Source: Mycobacterium sp. 852002-51057_SCH5723018
Lineage (GTDB): Bacteria > Actinomycetota > Actinomycetes > Mycobacteriales > Mycobacteriaceae
Length of the DNA: 64,000 nucleotides
Reading direction: 5' to 3'
Assembly (NCBI RefSeq): GCF_001667035.1
Contig: NZ_LZIR01000123.1
Location: 106,898 to 170,897, forward strand
A program made the position numbers and the translations under genes. The number at the start of each line of letters is the position of its first letter. Within the stretch, counting starts at the first letter, position 1. The notes below the pieces were generated by a model that searched no databases, was not told where the DNA came from, and worked only from the letters and a program-made list of their open reading frames with translations. This document shows, piece after piece, positions 7,352 through 16,467 of the stretch.

Positions 7352-8848
7352 TTGTTTAGGTCGTATCGCCGCTCGCGGCTCGGTACCCGGTTCGGGCCCT
7401 ACGAACTGCGATCGCTGATCGGCGCGGGCGGAATGGGCGAGGTGTACGGGGCCTACGACACGCGTAAGGGTCGGATGGTCGCGCTCAAGCTGTTGCGGCC
7501 CGAGCTGGCGGTAGACCCGGGTTTCCAGCAGCGCTTTCGGCGAGAATCCCAGCTCGCGGCGCGATTGCAGGAACCGCACGTCATCCCGGTGCACGACTTC
7601 GGCGAAATCGATGACGTGCTCTTTATTGATATGCGCCTGGTCGACGGGGGCAGCCTGAAAGATCTGCTTCGCGAGCGGGGCGCGCTCGACCCCGGGCACG
7701 CGGCGGCGATCACGGCGCAGGTGGCCGCCGCGTTGGACGCGGCCCACGCCGGCGGGCTGGTGCATCGCGACGTGAAGCCGGAGAACGTGCTGCTCACCAC
7801 CGACAACTTCGCGTATCTGGTCGACTTCGGCCTCGCTCAGGCTCACGGCGATCCCAGCCTGACGGCGGGCGGCCCGTTGATCGGGTCGTGCGCCTACATG
7901 GCGCCCGAACGATTCAACGGCGGCCCGGTGGGCCCGCAGACCGACGTCTACTCGCTGGCGTGCGTGCTCTACGAGTGCCTCACCGGTCAACCGCCGTTCG
8001 AATGTGCGGACCTCCCGCAGCTGATCAGCGCGCACCTGTTCACGCCGGCGCCCCGGCCGAGCATCATGCGGCGGGGGATCGACAAGCCGTTCGACGACGT
8101 CATCGCGCGAGGTATGGCCAAGGAGCCCGCCGCCCGCTTCGCCTCCGCGGGCGAACTGGCCAGAGCGGCGTGCGCACTGGCGCCATCGGTCCCGGAGCCG
8201 GCCCCCCCACCGCCCCGACCCGCGGTCCCTCCCAGTCCGCCGTCAGGCACGCGCCCCTTCTCGACGGTCTACCCGAACCCGGACGACACTGGCTTCAGCC
8301 CTTATCCGCCGCCCGAACCAAAGCCCCAGCGCCCGGCCAGCCCGGTTTTCGGCCGCGCTCCCGTCCTCGTGGCCGGGGCGGCGGTGGTCCTGCTGGTTGT
8401 CGCGGCGGTCATCGCGGCGACATTGGTTCTCTTCGGCGGTACGCGCAACAGTGCATCGCCCCAAACGGCGTCGGCGAGGCCCCCGGCATCGTCGACAACC
8501 AAGACGCCGTCGCTGTCAGCGCCCGTCCAGGGCGCCGACGGCCTGGGCTTCGTCGGCGAGACGGCGCGCTGCGACCCGGGAAACCCTCCTGCCGCGGTGG
8601 TACGGACCGCCCAGTCACTCGCGGTGGTGTGCCAAAGCGCGCCGAGCAGCTTCTACTACCGGGGCGAGCGCATCCGGGATGGCGCCCACATCGAACTGAC
8701 CGACGCGGTGCGCTCCTCGGGCGGATTCGACGTCACCAATCCGGCCAATGGGGTGCGCTATGAGGTGCGCCCGGAACGGCTTCGGATCATCAGTAACGGG
8801 CATGTCGACTCGTCGGAACCGGTGCTGGAATACGCTCAGGCTGTTTAA
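7352..8848 (+). CDS. transmembrane Ser/Thr protein kinase (PknB-like)
   Basis: 498 residues, start TTG after AAAGGA. The kinase domain covers about 15-275: glycine loop GAGGMGEVYGAYD, VALKLL lysine, HRDVKPENVL catalytic loop, DFGLAQ metal-binding loop and APERF. A proline-rich linker leads to one membrane helix (VLVAGAAVVLLVVAAVIAATLVLF) near residue 340 and an extracellular ~100-residue domain with two cysteines, the likely sensor. It converges with, and overlaps by 4 bases, the FAD oxidase gene. It is not assignable to a named Pkn. Confidence 0.88.
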   Translation: MFRSYRRSRLGTRFGPYELRSLIGAGGMGEVYGAYDTRKGRMVALKLLRPELAVDPGFQQRFRRESQLAARLQEPHVIPVHDFGEIDDVLFIDMRLVDGGSLKDLLRERGALDPGHAAAITAQVAAALDAAHAGGLVHRDVKPENVLLTTDNFAYLVDFGLAQAHGDPSLTAGGPLIGSCAYMAPERFNGGPVGPQTDVYSLACVLYECLTGQPPFECADLPQLISAHLFTPAPRPSIMRRGIDKPFDDVIARGMAKEPAARFASAGELARAACALAPSVPEPAPPPPRPAVPPSPPSGTRPFSTVYPNPDDTGFSPYPPPEPKPQRPASPVFGRAPVLVAGAAVVLLVVAAVIAATLVLFGGTRNSASPQTASARPPASSTTKTPSLSAPVQGADGLGFVGETARCDPGNPPAAVVRTAQSLAVVCQSAPSSFYYRGERIRDGAHIELTDAVRSSGGFDVTNPANGVRYEVRPERLRIISNGHVDSSEPVLEYAQAV

Positions 8849-10233
8849 GGGCCTCCGAAGAGGATGTCGGGGTTCAGGATGCCGGCCGGGTCGAAGCTCT
8901 GCTTGATGCGGTGCATGAGCGCCACTTTCGCCGGGTCTTCCAGCTTGAGGAAGTAGGGGGTCTTGGCGCGGCCGAGGCCATGTTCGCCGGAGATCGCGCC
9001 ACCTAATTCCATTGCGAGAGCGAGGATGTCGGTCATCAGCTGCTGCTTTTTCGCCGGGTCCTTGCAGATGATGGCCAGGTGCACGTTGCCGTCGCCGGCG
9101 TGTCCGCAGCCGGCCGCCGCGCCGCCCGCTTCGGCCGCCAGACTGCGGGCGCCGGCGAGGAACTTGGGCATCGCCGAGCGCGGCACCACGGTATCGACGA
9201 TGTCATCGGCGCCGATCGCCTTGGCCGTCCAGAACGCCTTCTCGCGCGCCTCGATCAGCGTGCGCGCCGAAACCCCTTCCAGCACATAGGCGTCGACGGC
9301 GCCTAGCTCGGCGAGCAGCTCGCCGACCGCCTCGATGTCCTCGCCCAGCCGCTCCGACGTCCGGTTCTCAAGGGCCACAACGAGATACGCCGCGCAGGTA
9401 TCGCGGATGGTATCGGGGATGCCGAGCTCGAGTTGCTGGGTGTGGATGAGCGCGGCCATCGTCATGTTGTCGATGTATTCGAGGATGTAGGGCGCGAGCC
9501 CGCTGGCCAGGACTCGCGGCACCGCGGCCATCACCTGGTCGAAGTCGGCGAACGGGGCGAGCACGGCGGCGCTGTGGTCGAGGCGCGGGTGCAGCTTGAC
9601 GATCACCTCGGTGGCCAGGGCCAGGGTGCCTTCGGAGCCGACGATCAGCTGGGTCAGGTCATAGCCGGTGGAAATTTTGGCGATCTTGCCGCCGCTGCGG
9701 ATGATCTCGCCGGTCGGCAGCACCGCCTGTAGTCCCAGCACGTTGTGGCGGGCGACGCCGTACTTGACCGCGCGCATGCCGCCGGCGTTGGTGCCGACGT
9801 TGCCGCCGACGCTGGAGGACAGCTCGCCGGGGTGAACCATGTAGCGCAGCCCGGTGTCGGCGGTGGCGGCGTCCAGGTCGGTCAGTGTCACCCCGGGTTG
9901 GACGACGGCGACCTGGTTGGTGGTGTCGACCTCCAGGACGGCGTTCATCCGTTCGAAGGAGATGACGAGCCCGTCCTGGCGAGGGATGGCCGCGCCCGAC
10001 AGGCCTGACCCGGAGCCGCGGGCCGTCACCGGCACCTTGTGTTGCGAGGCGGCCTGCAGCAGTTGCGAAACTTCGTCCGCGGTAGCCGGTTTGGCAACGT
10101 ACGCGGGCTTCTGCGGCGCCGTCGTCAATACCTCGTCGTGGGCGTAGTCGTCGGGGATGGCGTCACCCGTCAGGAGGTGGTGGCTTCCGACGATTTCGGC
10201 GAACCGCGCCGTGATGTCGCTCACAGCGGTCAC
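8845..10233 (-). CDS. FAD-linked oxidase, GlcD/D-lactate dehydrogenase type
   Basis: 462 residues. The N-terminal PCMH-type FAD domain has VPVTARGSGSGLSGAAIP and HPGELSSSVGGNVGTNAGGMRAVKYG. The C-terminal FAD-oxidase domain has AGCGHAGDGNVHLAI and SGEHGLGRAKTPYF, the latter carrying the metal/substrate His of 2-hydroxyacid dehydrogenases. Length fits the Rv2280-type dehydrogenase. It probably oxidises a D-2-hydroxyacid such as D-lactate or glycolate and passes electrons to the membrane chain. Substrate is inferred only. Confidence 0.85.
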   Translation of the reverse strand: MTAVSDITARFAEIVGSHHLLTGDAIPDDYAHDEVLTTAPQKPAYVAKPATADEVSQLLQAASQHKVPVTARGSGSGLSGAAIPRQDGLVISFERMNAVLEVDTTNQVAVVQPGVTLTDLDAATADTGLRYMVHPGELSSSVGGNVGTNAGGMRAVKYGVARHNVLGLQAVLPTGEIIRSGGKIAKISTGYDLTQLIVGSEGTLALATEVIVKLHPRLDHSAAVLAPFADFDQVMAAVPRVLASGLAPYILEYIDNMTMAALIHTQQLELGIPDTIRDTCAAYLVVALENRTSERLGEDIEAVGELLAELGAVDAYVLEGVSARTLIEAREKAFWTAKAIGADDIVDTVVPRSAMPKFLAGARSLAAEAGGAAAGCGHAGDGNVHLAIICKDPAKKQQLMTDILALAMELGGAISGEHGLGRAKTPYFLKLEDPAKVALMHRIKQSFDPAGILNPDILFGGP

Positions 10234-10385
10234 CTTATATATGTTTCAGCTGTGAGAGGGTGGGTTATCCCTGGGGGGTCTGCGGCCGGCAGCGCCCCTC
10301 GAAATAGAAGGCTAGCTTTCCGACAGGCGGGATCGACACGGAGCTCCACGGAACTCAGTATCTCCGCGCCCGGGGCACTAGCGAA

Positions 10386-11543
10386 GTGCCAATGGTGCCG
10401 GGCGGGGTCATAGGCGGTCGCTACGAGCTGCGCGGTGTCCTGGGCCGCGGCGCGATGGCTGAGGTGCGTGACGGCTGGGACACGAAGCTCAGCCGCCCGG
10501 TGGCGATCAAGCTGCTCTACCCCGGGGCCGATGCCCGGCCCGATAGCCGCCTGCGGTTCGAGGCGGAGGCGCGCGCGGCCGCGCAGCTCACCGGCCGGCA
10601 CGTCGTGGTGGTCTACGACGTCGGCGAGCACGACGGGTTGCCGTTCATCGTCATGGAGCGGCTGCCGGGGGTGTCACTGGCCGACCACATCGAGCGGGGA
10701 CCGCTGCCGCCGCCGTTCGTGCACGGCGTCCTCGACGGCGTCCTGGAGGCTCTCGCAGAGGCGCACAACGTCGGCATCCTGCACCGCGACGTCAAGCCGG
10801 GCAACATCTTGTTCACCGCCGCGGGCGAACCCAAGCTCGCCGATTTCGGCATCGCCAAGACATCCGGCGCCGCCTACACCAGGGCCGGCGAAATCGTCGG
10901 CAGCATGGCCTATTTGAGTCCCGAGCGGCTGGCCTCCAAGCCCGCCACGGTGGCCGACGACCTGTATGCCGTCGGCGTGGTGGGGTATGAGGCGCTGGCG
11001 GGGCGGCGGCCGTTCCCGCAGGAGGAACTGGGTGCGCTGGTCCACGCGATCCTGCACGAGTCGGCGACGCCGCTTGGCGCGCTGCGCCCGGATGTGCCGC
11101 CGGCCCTTGCCGCCGCGATCGAACGCGCGATGGCCCGCGACCCGGCGTGGCGGTTCGACCAGGCCAACGCGATGCGCGCCGCGCTGGTCGGCCATGCGCC
11201 CGAGCCGGTTCCTGTCCGCCCGCCCACCCGGGTGATGGAAGCGCCGCTGCCCGCCGTGATGACCTACACGCCCACGGGCACTTTTATGGACCCGAGTGCG
11301 CCCCGGCGGAAGTGGTGGATCGCCGGAATCGCCGCCGCCTTCGTGCTGGCGTTGATTCTGTTCATGATTGCCCCGCCGTTCTCGTCGGGGCCGCCGACGC
11401 CGGTCACCACCACGACGCCGTTGCCGCCACCACCTCCTCCGACGACCACGCTGACCACACCCAGCAGCACCGAGCAGCCGCCGCCACCGCCGCCGCCGCC
11501 GAGGCACGGCGGCCCGGGCAAGAAACACAGAGGCGGCGACTGA
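10386..11543 (+). CDS. transmembrane Ser/Thr protein kinase
   Basis: 385 residues. Kinase motifs: GRGAMAEVRDGWD, VAIKLL, HRDVKPGNIL, DFGIAKTSGAAYTRAGEIVGSMAYLSPERL. One membrane helix (WIAGIAAAFVLALILFMIAPPF) lies near residue 310. It is followed only by a short extracellular Thr/Pro-rich tail (TTTTPLPPPPPPTTTL and a polyproline run), with no folded sensor domain. This differs from the kinase at 7352, which has a cysteine-bearing outer domain. It is convergent with the phosphotransferase gene. Confidence 0.88.
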   Translation: MPMVPGGVIGGRYELRGVLGRGAMAEVRDGWDTKLSRPVAIKLLYPGADARPDSRLRFEAEARAAAQLTGRHVVVVYDVGEHDGLPFIVMERLPGVSLADHIERGPLPPPFVHGVLDGVLEALAEAHNVGILHRDVKPGNILFTAAGEPKLADFGIAKTSGAAYTRAGEIVGSMAYLSPERLASKPATVADDLYAVGVVGYEALAGRRPFPQEELGALVHAILHESATPLGALRPDVPPALAAAIERAMARDPAWRFDQANAMRAALVGHAPEPVPVRPPTRVMEAPLPAVMTYTPTGTFMDPSAPRRKWWIAGIAAAFVLALILFMIAPPFSSGPPTPVTTTTPLPPPPPPTTTLTTPSSTEQPPPPPPPPRHGGPGKKHRGGD

Positions 11544-11555
11544 CGTTTGCCGTCA
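11541..11555. terminator. short hairpin over two convergent stop codons
   Basis: TGACG-TTTGC-CGTCA forms a 5-base stem. The left arm begins with the kinase TGA stop and the right arm ends with the complementary stop of the minus-strand phosphotransferase. There is no U-tract. It could be a weak bidirectional terminator, or chance. Confidence 0.25.
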
Positions 11556-12401
11556 AAAGGCTTGTGCCGCAATGAGGTAGCTCATGGCGCTGCGCAGGGT
11601 GGCGTCGACGATGTGTCCGTGGCGGTGCGCGATGCGGGCGTCGACCAGCATCCACAGCGCTTCGTAGAGCGGAAGCCGCCATTCGTTTTCGCCTTCAGGG
11701 CGGTAGCTTTTCAGCAGCAGGTCGAGCGACGTCTCGGGGGAGCGGTGGGCGAACCGGGCGATGTCGAACCACGGGTCGGCGAATAGCGCGTCGCCCCAAT
11801 CGATCACGCCGGTCAGCCGCCCGTCATCGACAAAGATGTGCGCGGCTTTCAGGTCGCCGTGGCAGAGCACCCCGGCCTCGATGGCGCCCAGCGTGGCGGC
11901 GTGAACGCCGATCGCGGATTCCGCCGCGTCGGCCACCGTGGCGGCGAGGGGGTAGCTGTCGGCCAATTCGCGGGTGTCTTCGCAGATCGTCCGGAGAAAG
12001 CTCACCCACGACGGGTGCTTGAGCGATCCTTCTGCCAGCCAGCCGAATCCTGGCCTTGTCATGCCGTGTAAGCGGCGCAGGTTGGTGCCTACTTCACTAA
12101 ACGCGGGATCGTCGGGGGCGATCGGCTGGCCCTTCGCCCGGCTCATGATCACCGCGCTCATCCCTGTGCGGAGGCGGCGGAACCGAAGGATTGCCGGGGC
12201 GGCACACCCCGCGGTCGCGGCCCGCGCACACGCCCAGGCCTCGGCTCGCAAGGCCCCATGGTTCGTCGACGCCTTCACGATGAGGCCGCGTCCGTCCGCG
12301 TCGACTTCGTAAACGGCGTTGCCCGGGAACGCACCGAGCTGCACCACGCGACTGAGTGCACAGCCCAGTTCGCTCGTCACGAAATCGATGACGTCTTGCA
12401 T
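11553..12401 (-). CDS. APH/choline-kinase-fold phosphotransferase
   Basis: 282 residues. CHGDLKAAHIFVDDG is the catalytic Brenner motif and GVIDWGDALFADPWFDIARF the metal-binding segment of aminoglycoside-phosphotransferase-like kinases. An early ALRAEAWACARA helix carries the Glu of the ATP site. Similar genes are common in actinobacteria and mostly act on unknown small molecules, so resistance should not be assumed. It is divergent from hipBA. Confidence 0.75.
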   Translation of the reverse strand: MQDVIDFVTSELGCALSRVVQLGAFPGNAVYEVDADGRGLIVKASTNHGALRAEAWACARAATAGCAAPAILRFRRLRTGMSAVIMSRAKGQPIAPDDPAFSEVGTNLRRLHGMTRPGFGWLAEGSLKHPSWVSFLRTICEDTRELADSYPLAATVADAAESAIGVHAATLGAIEAGVLCHGDLKAAHIFVDDGRLTGVIDWGDALFADPWFDIARFAHRSPETSLDLLLKSYRPEGENEWRLPLYEALWMLVDARIAHRHGHIVDATLRSAMSYLIAAQAF

Positions 12402-12427
12402 CTAGCCTCATTACAACCACGCTTACC

Positions 12428-12449
12428 TAAGCATGGAAATTAAAGCATA
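12428..12449. promoter_or_regulatory. putative HipB operator site A
   Basis: The site reads TAAGCATGGAAATT followed by AAAGCATA. It is close to the reverse complement of site B at 12488-12510 (core ATGCTTGAAATTACATGC on that strand). The two sites flank a TTGACA hexamer at 12455-12460. Paired, oppositely oriented sites upstream of hipB fit cooperative autorepression by a HipB dimer; this is inferred from layout. Confidence 0.5.
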
Positions 12450-12487
12450 GAGGGTTGACAGCCCCGATCGTCTCGCCGCATGCTGTT

Positions 12488-12510
12488 TATGCATGTAATT
12501 TCAAGCATTA
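12488..12510. promoter_or_regulatory. putative HipB operator site B
   Basis: This is the second, inverted copy of site A: TATGCATGTAATTTC followed by AAGCATTA. It ends 8 bases before the chosen hipB start, with GGAG at 12511-12514 directly after it as the ribosome site. Confidence 0.5.
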
Positions 12511-12518
12511 GGAGTCAG

Positions 12519-12770
12519 ATGGCGGGTCCGAGGCGGACGAAACCCAGGCTAGAAGCATCTATGCCTGATATTGCACGCATAGGGCGGGCATTCGCAGACC
12601 GGCGGATCGCATTGCGGCTTACCCAGCAGACCCTCGCGGACCTCGCCGGGGTCTCTCGGTCCAGCGTCCAGGCGCTCGAGCGGGGGAGCGGCTCGGTCAA
12701 GTTTGGCTACGTAGTTGAGATCGCTGACGTCTTGGGTCTGCACATCGATGTGGGTACGGCGGACGAATGA
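12519..12770 (+). CDS. hipB: HipB-like XRE antitoxin/repressor
   Basis: 83 residues from MAGPRRTK, chosen because GGAG precedes it and because an earlier ATG would read through operator site B. The XRE helix-turn-helix is IALRLTQQTLADLAGVSRSSVQALERGSGSV, with a following VVEIADVLGLHIDV helix as in HipB proteins. It overlaps hipA by 4 bases (ATGA). It should bind HipA and repress the operon. Confidence 0.8.
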   Translation: MAGPRRTKPRLEASMPDIARIGRAFADRRIALRLTQQTLADLAGVSRSSVQALERGSGSVKFGYVVEIADVLGLHIDVGTADE

Positions 12771-13996
12771 CAAGACCGCGCCGCCCCGACCTACGGAACG
12801 TCACCGAAGCCGATGTGTACGTCGGCGAAGGCCTGACCGCTCAGCTGGTTCGCGAACGCGGAGACACGGTCAGCTTCAACTACATCGCCGACCAGCCCCC
12901 GCCCGATGCCCGCACCCGCGACCGATCGGTGTCGTGGTCGCTACTGAGATCCGGCGAATATCCGGTTGTCACCACGGGTGGCGCCGTTCCGCCGTTCTTC
13001 GCTGGGCTGCTTCCGGAAGGGGTTCGGCTCGGAGTAGTGACCTCGTCGACGAAAACCTCGGCCGACGATCACCTCACGTTGCTGCTTGCGATCGGCGCCG
13101 ACACCGTCGGCAATGTCCGGGTGGTCCCGGCCGGTGTCGACCCGGCATCGCCGCTGCCGATGTTTGAGCCCGAGCGAGACACCGATTTTCGTGCGGTCTT
13201 CGCGAAGTTGACCGGCTCCGTCGATGCCGACCCCGTGGGTCTGGCCGGAGTGCAGCCCAAGGTGAGTGCCGCGATGCTTTCGGCGCCGGCCCAAACACGA
13301 TCTGGCCCAGCGATACTGAAGCTCACTCCGGTTCAGTACCCGCTGATCGTCGAGAATGAGCATTTCTTCATGACGATGGCCGCCGCGTGCGGATTGCGGG
13401 TCGCAACGACATCGCTACTGCACGACGCGCAGGGGCGCGCCGCATTGCTGGTGATCCGATTCGACCGGGCCGGGTCGATGCGCATTGCGCAAGAGGATGC
13501 ATGCCAAGTCGCCGGCATCTACCCGGCTTCCAAGTACCGCATCAAAACCGAGACGGCCATTACAGCACTCGCCGACGCGTGTGCCCGAGGCGGCGGATCG
13601 AAGCCGGCGGCCGTCCTCGAGTTGCTCAAAACCGTTGTATTTTCCTGGCTGATCGGCAATGGCGACCTGCACGGCAAAAACCTGTCGATCTACAACCCCG
13701 ATGGTATTTGGCAACCCACTCCCGCCTACGACCTGCTGTGCACCCAGCCTTACACCCGTTGGCGGGATCCCATGGCACTCAACCTCTATGGCCGCGCCAA
13801 CCGGTTCACTCGCGCCGACTTCGTCGGGGCCGGCGAACGGCTGGGTCTACGGCCGCGCGCCACCACGAGGATGATCAACGCGATCGTCGATGCTGCCCGG
13901 GACTGGCCGGACAAGTGCGGGGAAATCGGCTTCGATGAGCGCCAAACCAAGCTGCTTGCGCGCATGCTGCGCGGCAGAATCGATAGCTTGAGATGA
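12767..13996 (+). CDS. hipA: HipA-family Ser/Thr kinase toxin
   Basis: 409 residues, starting within the hipB stop. The N-terminal domain (VYVGEGLTAQLVRERGDTVSFNY, then FFAGLLPEG) matches HipA N1. The kinase core has GVQPKVSAAM as nucleotide loop, NGDLHGKNLS with the catalytic Asp, and PAYDLLCT with the metal-binding Asp. Known HipA toxins phosphorylate glutamyl-tRNA synthetase and cause persistence. The usual phosphorylated activation-loop serine is not obvious to me. Confidence 0.85.
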   Translation: MTRPRRPDLRNVTEADVYVGEGLTAQLVRERGDTVSFNYIADQPPPDARTRDRSVSWSLLRSGEYPVVTTGGAVPPFFAGLLPEGVRLGVVTSSTKTSADDHLTLLLAIGADTVGNVRVVPAGVDPASPLPMFEPERDTDFRAVFAKLTGSVDADPVGLAGVQPKVSAAMLSAPAQTRSGPAILKLTPVQYPLIVENEHFFMTMAAACGLRVATTSLLHDAQGRAALLVIRFDRAGSMRIAQEDACQVAGIYPASKYRIKTETAITALADACARGGGSKPAAVLELLKTVVFSWLIGNGDLHGKNLSIYNPDGIWQPTPAYDLLCTQPYTRWRDPMALNLYGRANRFTRADFVGAGERLGLRPRATTRMINAIVDAARDWPDKCGEIGFDERQTKLLARMLRGRIDSLR

Positions 13997-14000
13997 CTGG

Positions 14001-14027
14001 CCACGATCGAGCACCAAGGGATCGTGG
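14001..14027 (+). terminator. hairpin after hipA
   Basis: CCACGATC and GATCGTGG form a perfect 8-base stem with an 11-base loop, starting 5 bases after the hipA stop. No U-tract follows, which is usual for mycobacterial terminators. It probably ends the hipBA transcript. Confidence 0.5.
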
Positions 14028-14143
14028 AACTTGGCCCGCCCGTGACACTCACCGCAGTGTGCCCCGTGGGCGAGTTCGGTCTAACCTCAACGCCATTGTG
14101 ATGACAGCGTTCCGTGCTGCCGGGCCGGCGACCGTTCTGGCCG

Positions 14144-14455
14144 TCAAGCCTTGCACGGGGGTTTCGGGGGCCAGCCAGGCCCGTAGTAGCAGTCCATAGG
14201 TCCCTGTACCACCTCGCCGATTGGCAAACTCGGGTCGTCTATCCGGGGATTGTGCCAGTCGTGGCACGCGGTCATATCCCAATCCCCAACGACATGTCCG
14301 GGTAGGGGTTGCCCTGGACACCAACAGCTGGGTTGTGTGCAACCGGGAGGGTAGGCCTGGGCGGTACCTGCGGCCAGACCCAGACCGGCTACCGCGACGC
14401 CGCCCGACAGCAGCGTCCCGGCAATGATCCGCGTCAGGGGGTGAGAGGTGTTCAT
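14144..14455 (-). CDS. small secreted Cys/Pro-rich protein
   Basis: 103 residues from MNTSHPLTRI, with AAAGGAACCGGCC just upstream. A signal peptide (IIAGTLLSGGVAVAGLGLAAGTAQA) is followed by a mature part with five cysteines before a C-terminal sixth (YPPGCTQPSCWCPGQP, MTACHDWH, MDCYYGPGWPPKPPC). This is typical of small exported mycobacterial proteins of unknown role. Longer in-frame versions lack a signal peptide and are not used. Confidence 0.7.
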   Translation of the reverse strand: MNTSHPLTRIIAGTLLSGGVAVAGLGLAAGTAQAYPPGCTQPSCWCPGQPLPGHVVGDWDMTACHDWHNPRIDDPSLPIGEVVQGPMDCYYGPGWPPKPPCKA

Positions 14456-14598
14456 GGCCGGTTCCTTTCGCTTCTCCCATCCAAGAGCACGCCGGTAATG
14501 TGCCACAGACCGCTTGCGAAATTCTTGCGTTCGCTTGATTACCGATCCGCTGCGGGCGGTTGTCCGGTTCCGTCGACACCCTCGGGATAGTCGCCGTC

Positions 14599-15081
14599 TC
14601 AAGGGGTCAAAGGTTGCGGGGGCTCGTAATCCCACGGGTCGCCGGGTGAGCGTCGTCGGCGGCGGACCACGGCGATCAGCACGCCAACGGCCAAGGCGCA
14701 ACCCACCCCGAGGTAAATGGGCGGCACCAACCAGGCGTCCGCGACCGCCTCACGGCCCCGAATGTGGACGTCGATGTCATGACCGATGTCGCTGAACTTC
14801 GCACCCGAAATATGCATCGAAATTTCGTATGTGCGGGGCGTGTTTGCAATCGCGCCGAAACAGCTGTCGCGATCAGGTTTCCACGGGAACGGTATCGGTT
14901 GTCGTACGCTACGAGTGGACGGATTGTGATGGCACTCAAGGACTGTCATTCGAGCGGCAGAGCCGGAGTGCTGGGCCCACAAGTTATACGCCCCGTAGCC
15001 GATAAGCGCGAGCGATAGCAATGACAAGAGAATGAGAGCGCCCAGGCCGAGGCGGCCTCGACGTCGGCTGCTCTGTGCCAT
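14599..15081 (-). CDS. two-helix membrane protein
   Basis: 160 residues. One N-terminal helix (LGALILLSLLSLALIGYGAYNLW), an outer domain of about 80 residues containing two cysteines (VLECHHNP and DSCFGAI), and a second helix (VPPIYLGVGCALAVGVLIAVV) with a basic cytoplasmic end. I do not recognise the family. TCAGGAGGATCAGG upstream is a strong ribosome site for this ATG. Confidence 0.65.
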   Translation of the reverse strand: MAQSSRRRGRLGLGALILLSLLSLALIGYGAYNLWAQHSGSAARMTVLECHHNPSTRSVRQPIPFPWKPDRDSCFGAIANTPRTYEISMHISGAKFSDIGHDIDVHIRGREAVADAWLVPPIYLGVGCALAVGVLIAVVRRRRRSPGDPWDYEPPQPLTP

Positions 15082-15264
15082 CCTGATCCTCCTGAACGGT
15101 CGTCGCTGACCTCGGCTGTGTTGGCGGTGGATTCTTGGAGGCTAGCTTCCAGCTAACTCTGACTAGGTTAAACGCGAGGTCTGGGCGGAACCGGTGGAAA
15201 TCCGCACAAGGGGCACCGCGCTTTTGTTAGGTTTTGACACCTACGCGCCGAGCTAAGGCTGCCC

Positions 15265-15357
15265 ATGACCGGTTTGTTGTGTCCGTCCGTCGCCGCCGGG
15301 ATCGCCATTGCCATGTTCGGCTTCTGGGCGGCCTCGGCGTTCGTGAAGTTGACGTGA
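15265..15357 (+). CDS. 30-residue membrane microprotein
   Basis: A short frame, MTGLLCPSVAAGIAIAMFGF then WAASAFVKLT, makes one hydrophobic helix of about 20 residues. Its TGA stop overlaps the GTG start of the next gene (GTGA at 15354-15357), the coupling style used across this genome. A weak AAGG lies upstream. The overlap and the clean helix make it plausible as a real leader or partner of the next membrane protein. Confidence 0.45.
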   Translation: MTGLLCPSVAAGIAIAMFGFWAASAFVKLT

Positions 15358-16340
15358 CGCTCAGAGACTACGAACAGCGGTATGTGCCAGAGCTGCAGTC
15401 GGCGCTCGGCGAGCCCATCCTGCGCGCCGTCCCGTTAAACGGCGCGGGCGTGGCGGCCCGAACGTCTTCTTTCGCCCGCAGCGCGATGTTTTGGCGGCCG
15501 TACCTGCTGATCGACGGACGGCCTTACACCCGACTGCCATTCGCGGTGTTCCTAACCCTGACACCGACCCGCGTCGTGATTACTGAGACCAAACTGACCA
15601 TGCGCGGCTCCGCGCCCCTGCTCGACGCTCCCATCCTCACCCTGCTGCGAGACGACGCGGAGGTAACTGCAACCCAAGGCCGCGACCGGGGGAGATCCGT
15701 GTGGAGGTATCGCCTGCGGTCCCGCGCTTCGACGGCAGAACTGGAACTGGAGCTGCGGCCCTTCGGAGGCATCGCGGCCGAGTTGGCCGACCAGCTGCGC
15801 GACTTCTGCGCCGAGGCAGCACCTTCGCCGCCGCGGGCGGGGCAGCTTCCGCCCGGCTCCGGCCGCGGCCAGTTTTATTGGGACGGTCACGGTTGGAGTC
15901 CCCGGCCGCGGCATCGGATCCGGTTCGCGCCGTGGATGGCCGTCGCCGGCGTCTTGGTGGTGATCGCGGTGGCCTACTCCATCATCATGAAGGCCGTCCT
16001 TGGACATGGCAGCCACACCACGTGGACACCGCCCCCGACGACACCCACCACTACGACATCCGTCCAGCACATGAGCACGCTGTTCTGCAAGCACACCGAC
16101 CCCGCAGGTGCTCCGTACTACGTGCAGTTGCTCAACCCGACGGAACCCGGCACGTGCTCCGGACCCGACCAGCTCTACACGCAAGAGGAATTTCAAGCGA
16201 TCCCTGGACTTACGTGGCAATGCGTGCTTGACAGTGATGTCGCGATTTCACAGATGCATGGCACAGCGTCGATCTATAGCGACGACTCGCCGGGCAGTAT
16301 CAAGGCCGCGAAGCTGGTCTGCGCAAGTAACGGGCACTGA
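15354..16340 (+). CDS. membrane-anchored hypothetical protein
   Basis: 328 residues from GTG (VTLRDYEQRYVPELQ). The upstream in-frame extension is Arg-rich and out of keeping with the rest, so it is excluded. The first ~200 residues look cytoplasmic, with a Gly-rich GQFYWDGHGWSPR segment resembling the DUF2510-type W-D-G-x-x-W motif. One membrane helix (WMAVAGVLVVIAVAYSIIM) follows, then a Thr/Pro linker and a ~90-residue outer domain with four cysteines. Function unknown. Confidence 0.6.
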   Translation: MTLRDYEQRYVPELQSALGEPILRAVPLNGAGVAARTSSFARSAMFWRPYLLIDGRPYTRLPFAVFLTLTPTRVVITETKLTMRGSAPLLDAPILTLLRDDAEVTATQGRDRGRSVWRYRLRSRASTAELELELRPFGGIAAELADQLRDFCAEAAPSPPRAGQLPPGSGRGQFYWDGHGWSPRPRHRIRFAPWMAVAGVLVVIAVAYSIIMKAVLGHGSHTTWTPPPTTPTTTTSVQHMSTLFCKHTDPAGAPYYVQLLNPTEPGTCSGPDQLYTQEEFQAIPGLTWQCVLDSDVAISQMHGTASIYSDDSPGSIKAAKLVCASNGH

Positions 16341-16467
16341 CAACGCAAAACGCTGGCGCGTCAGAACGCGGATGTTGCTGGGGTACACCGCGTTCCTTCG
16401 GTCATCCACTGGGTCATCGATGGCAAATCAGAAACTGGACCCACTGCTCGATGCGACGGTTCGGCGA

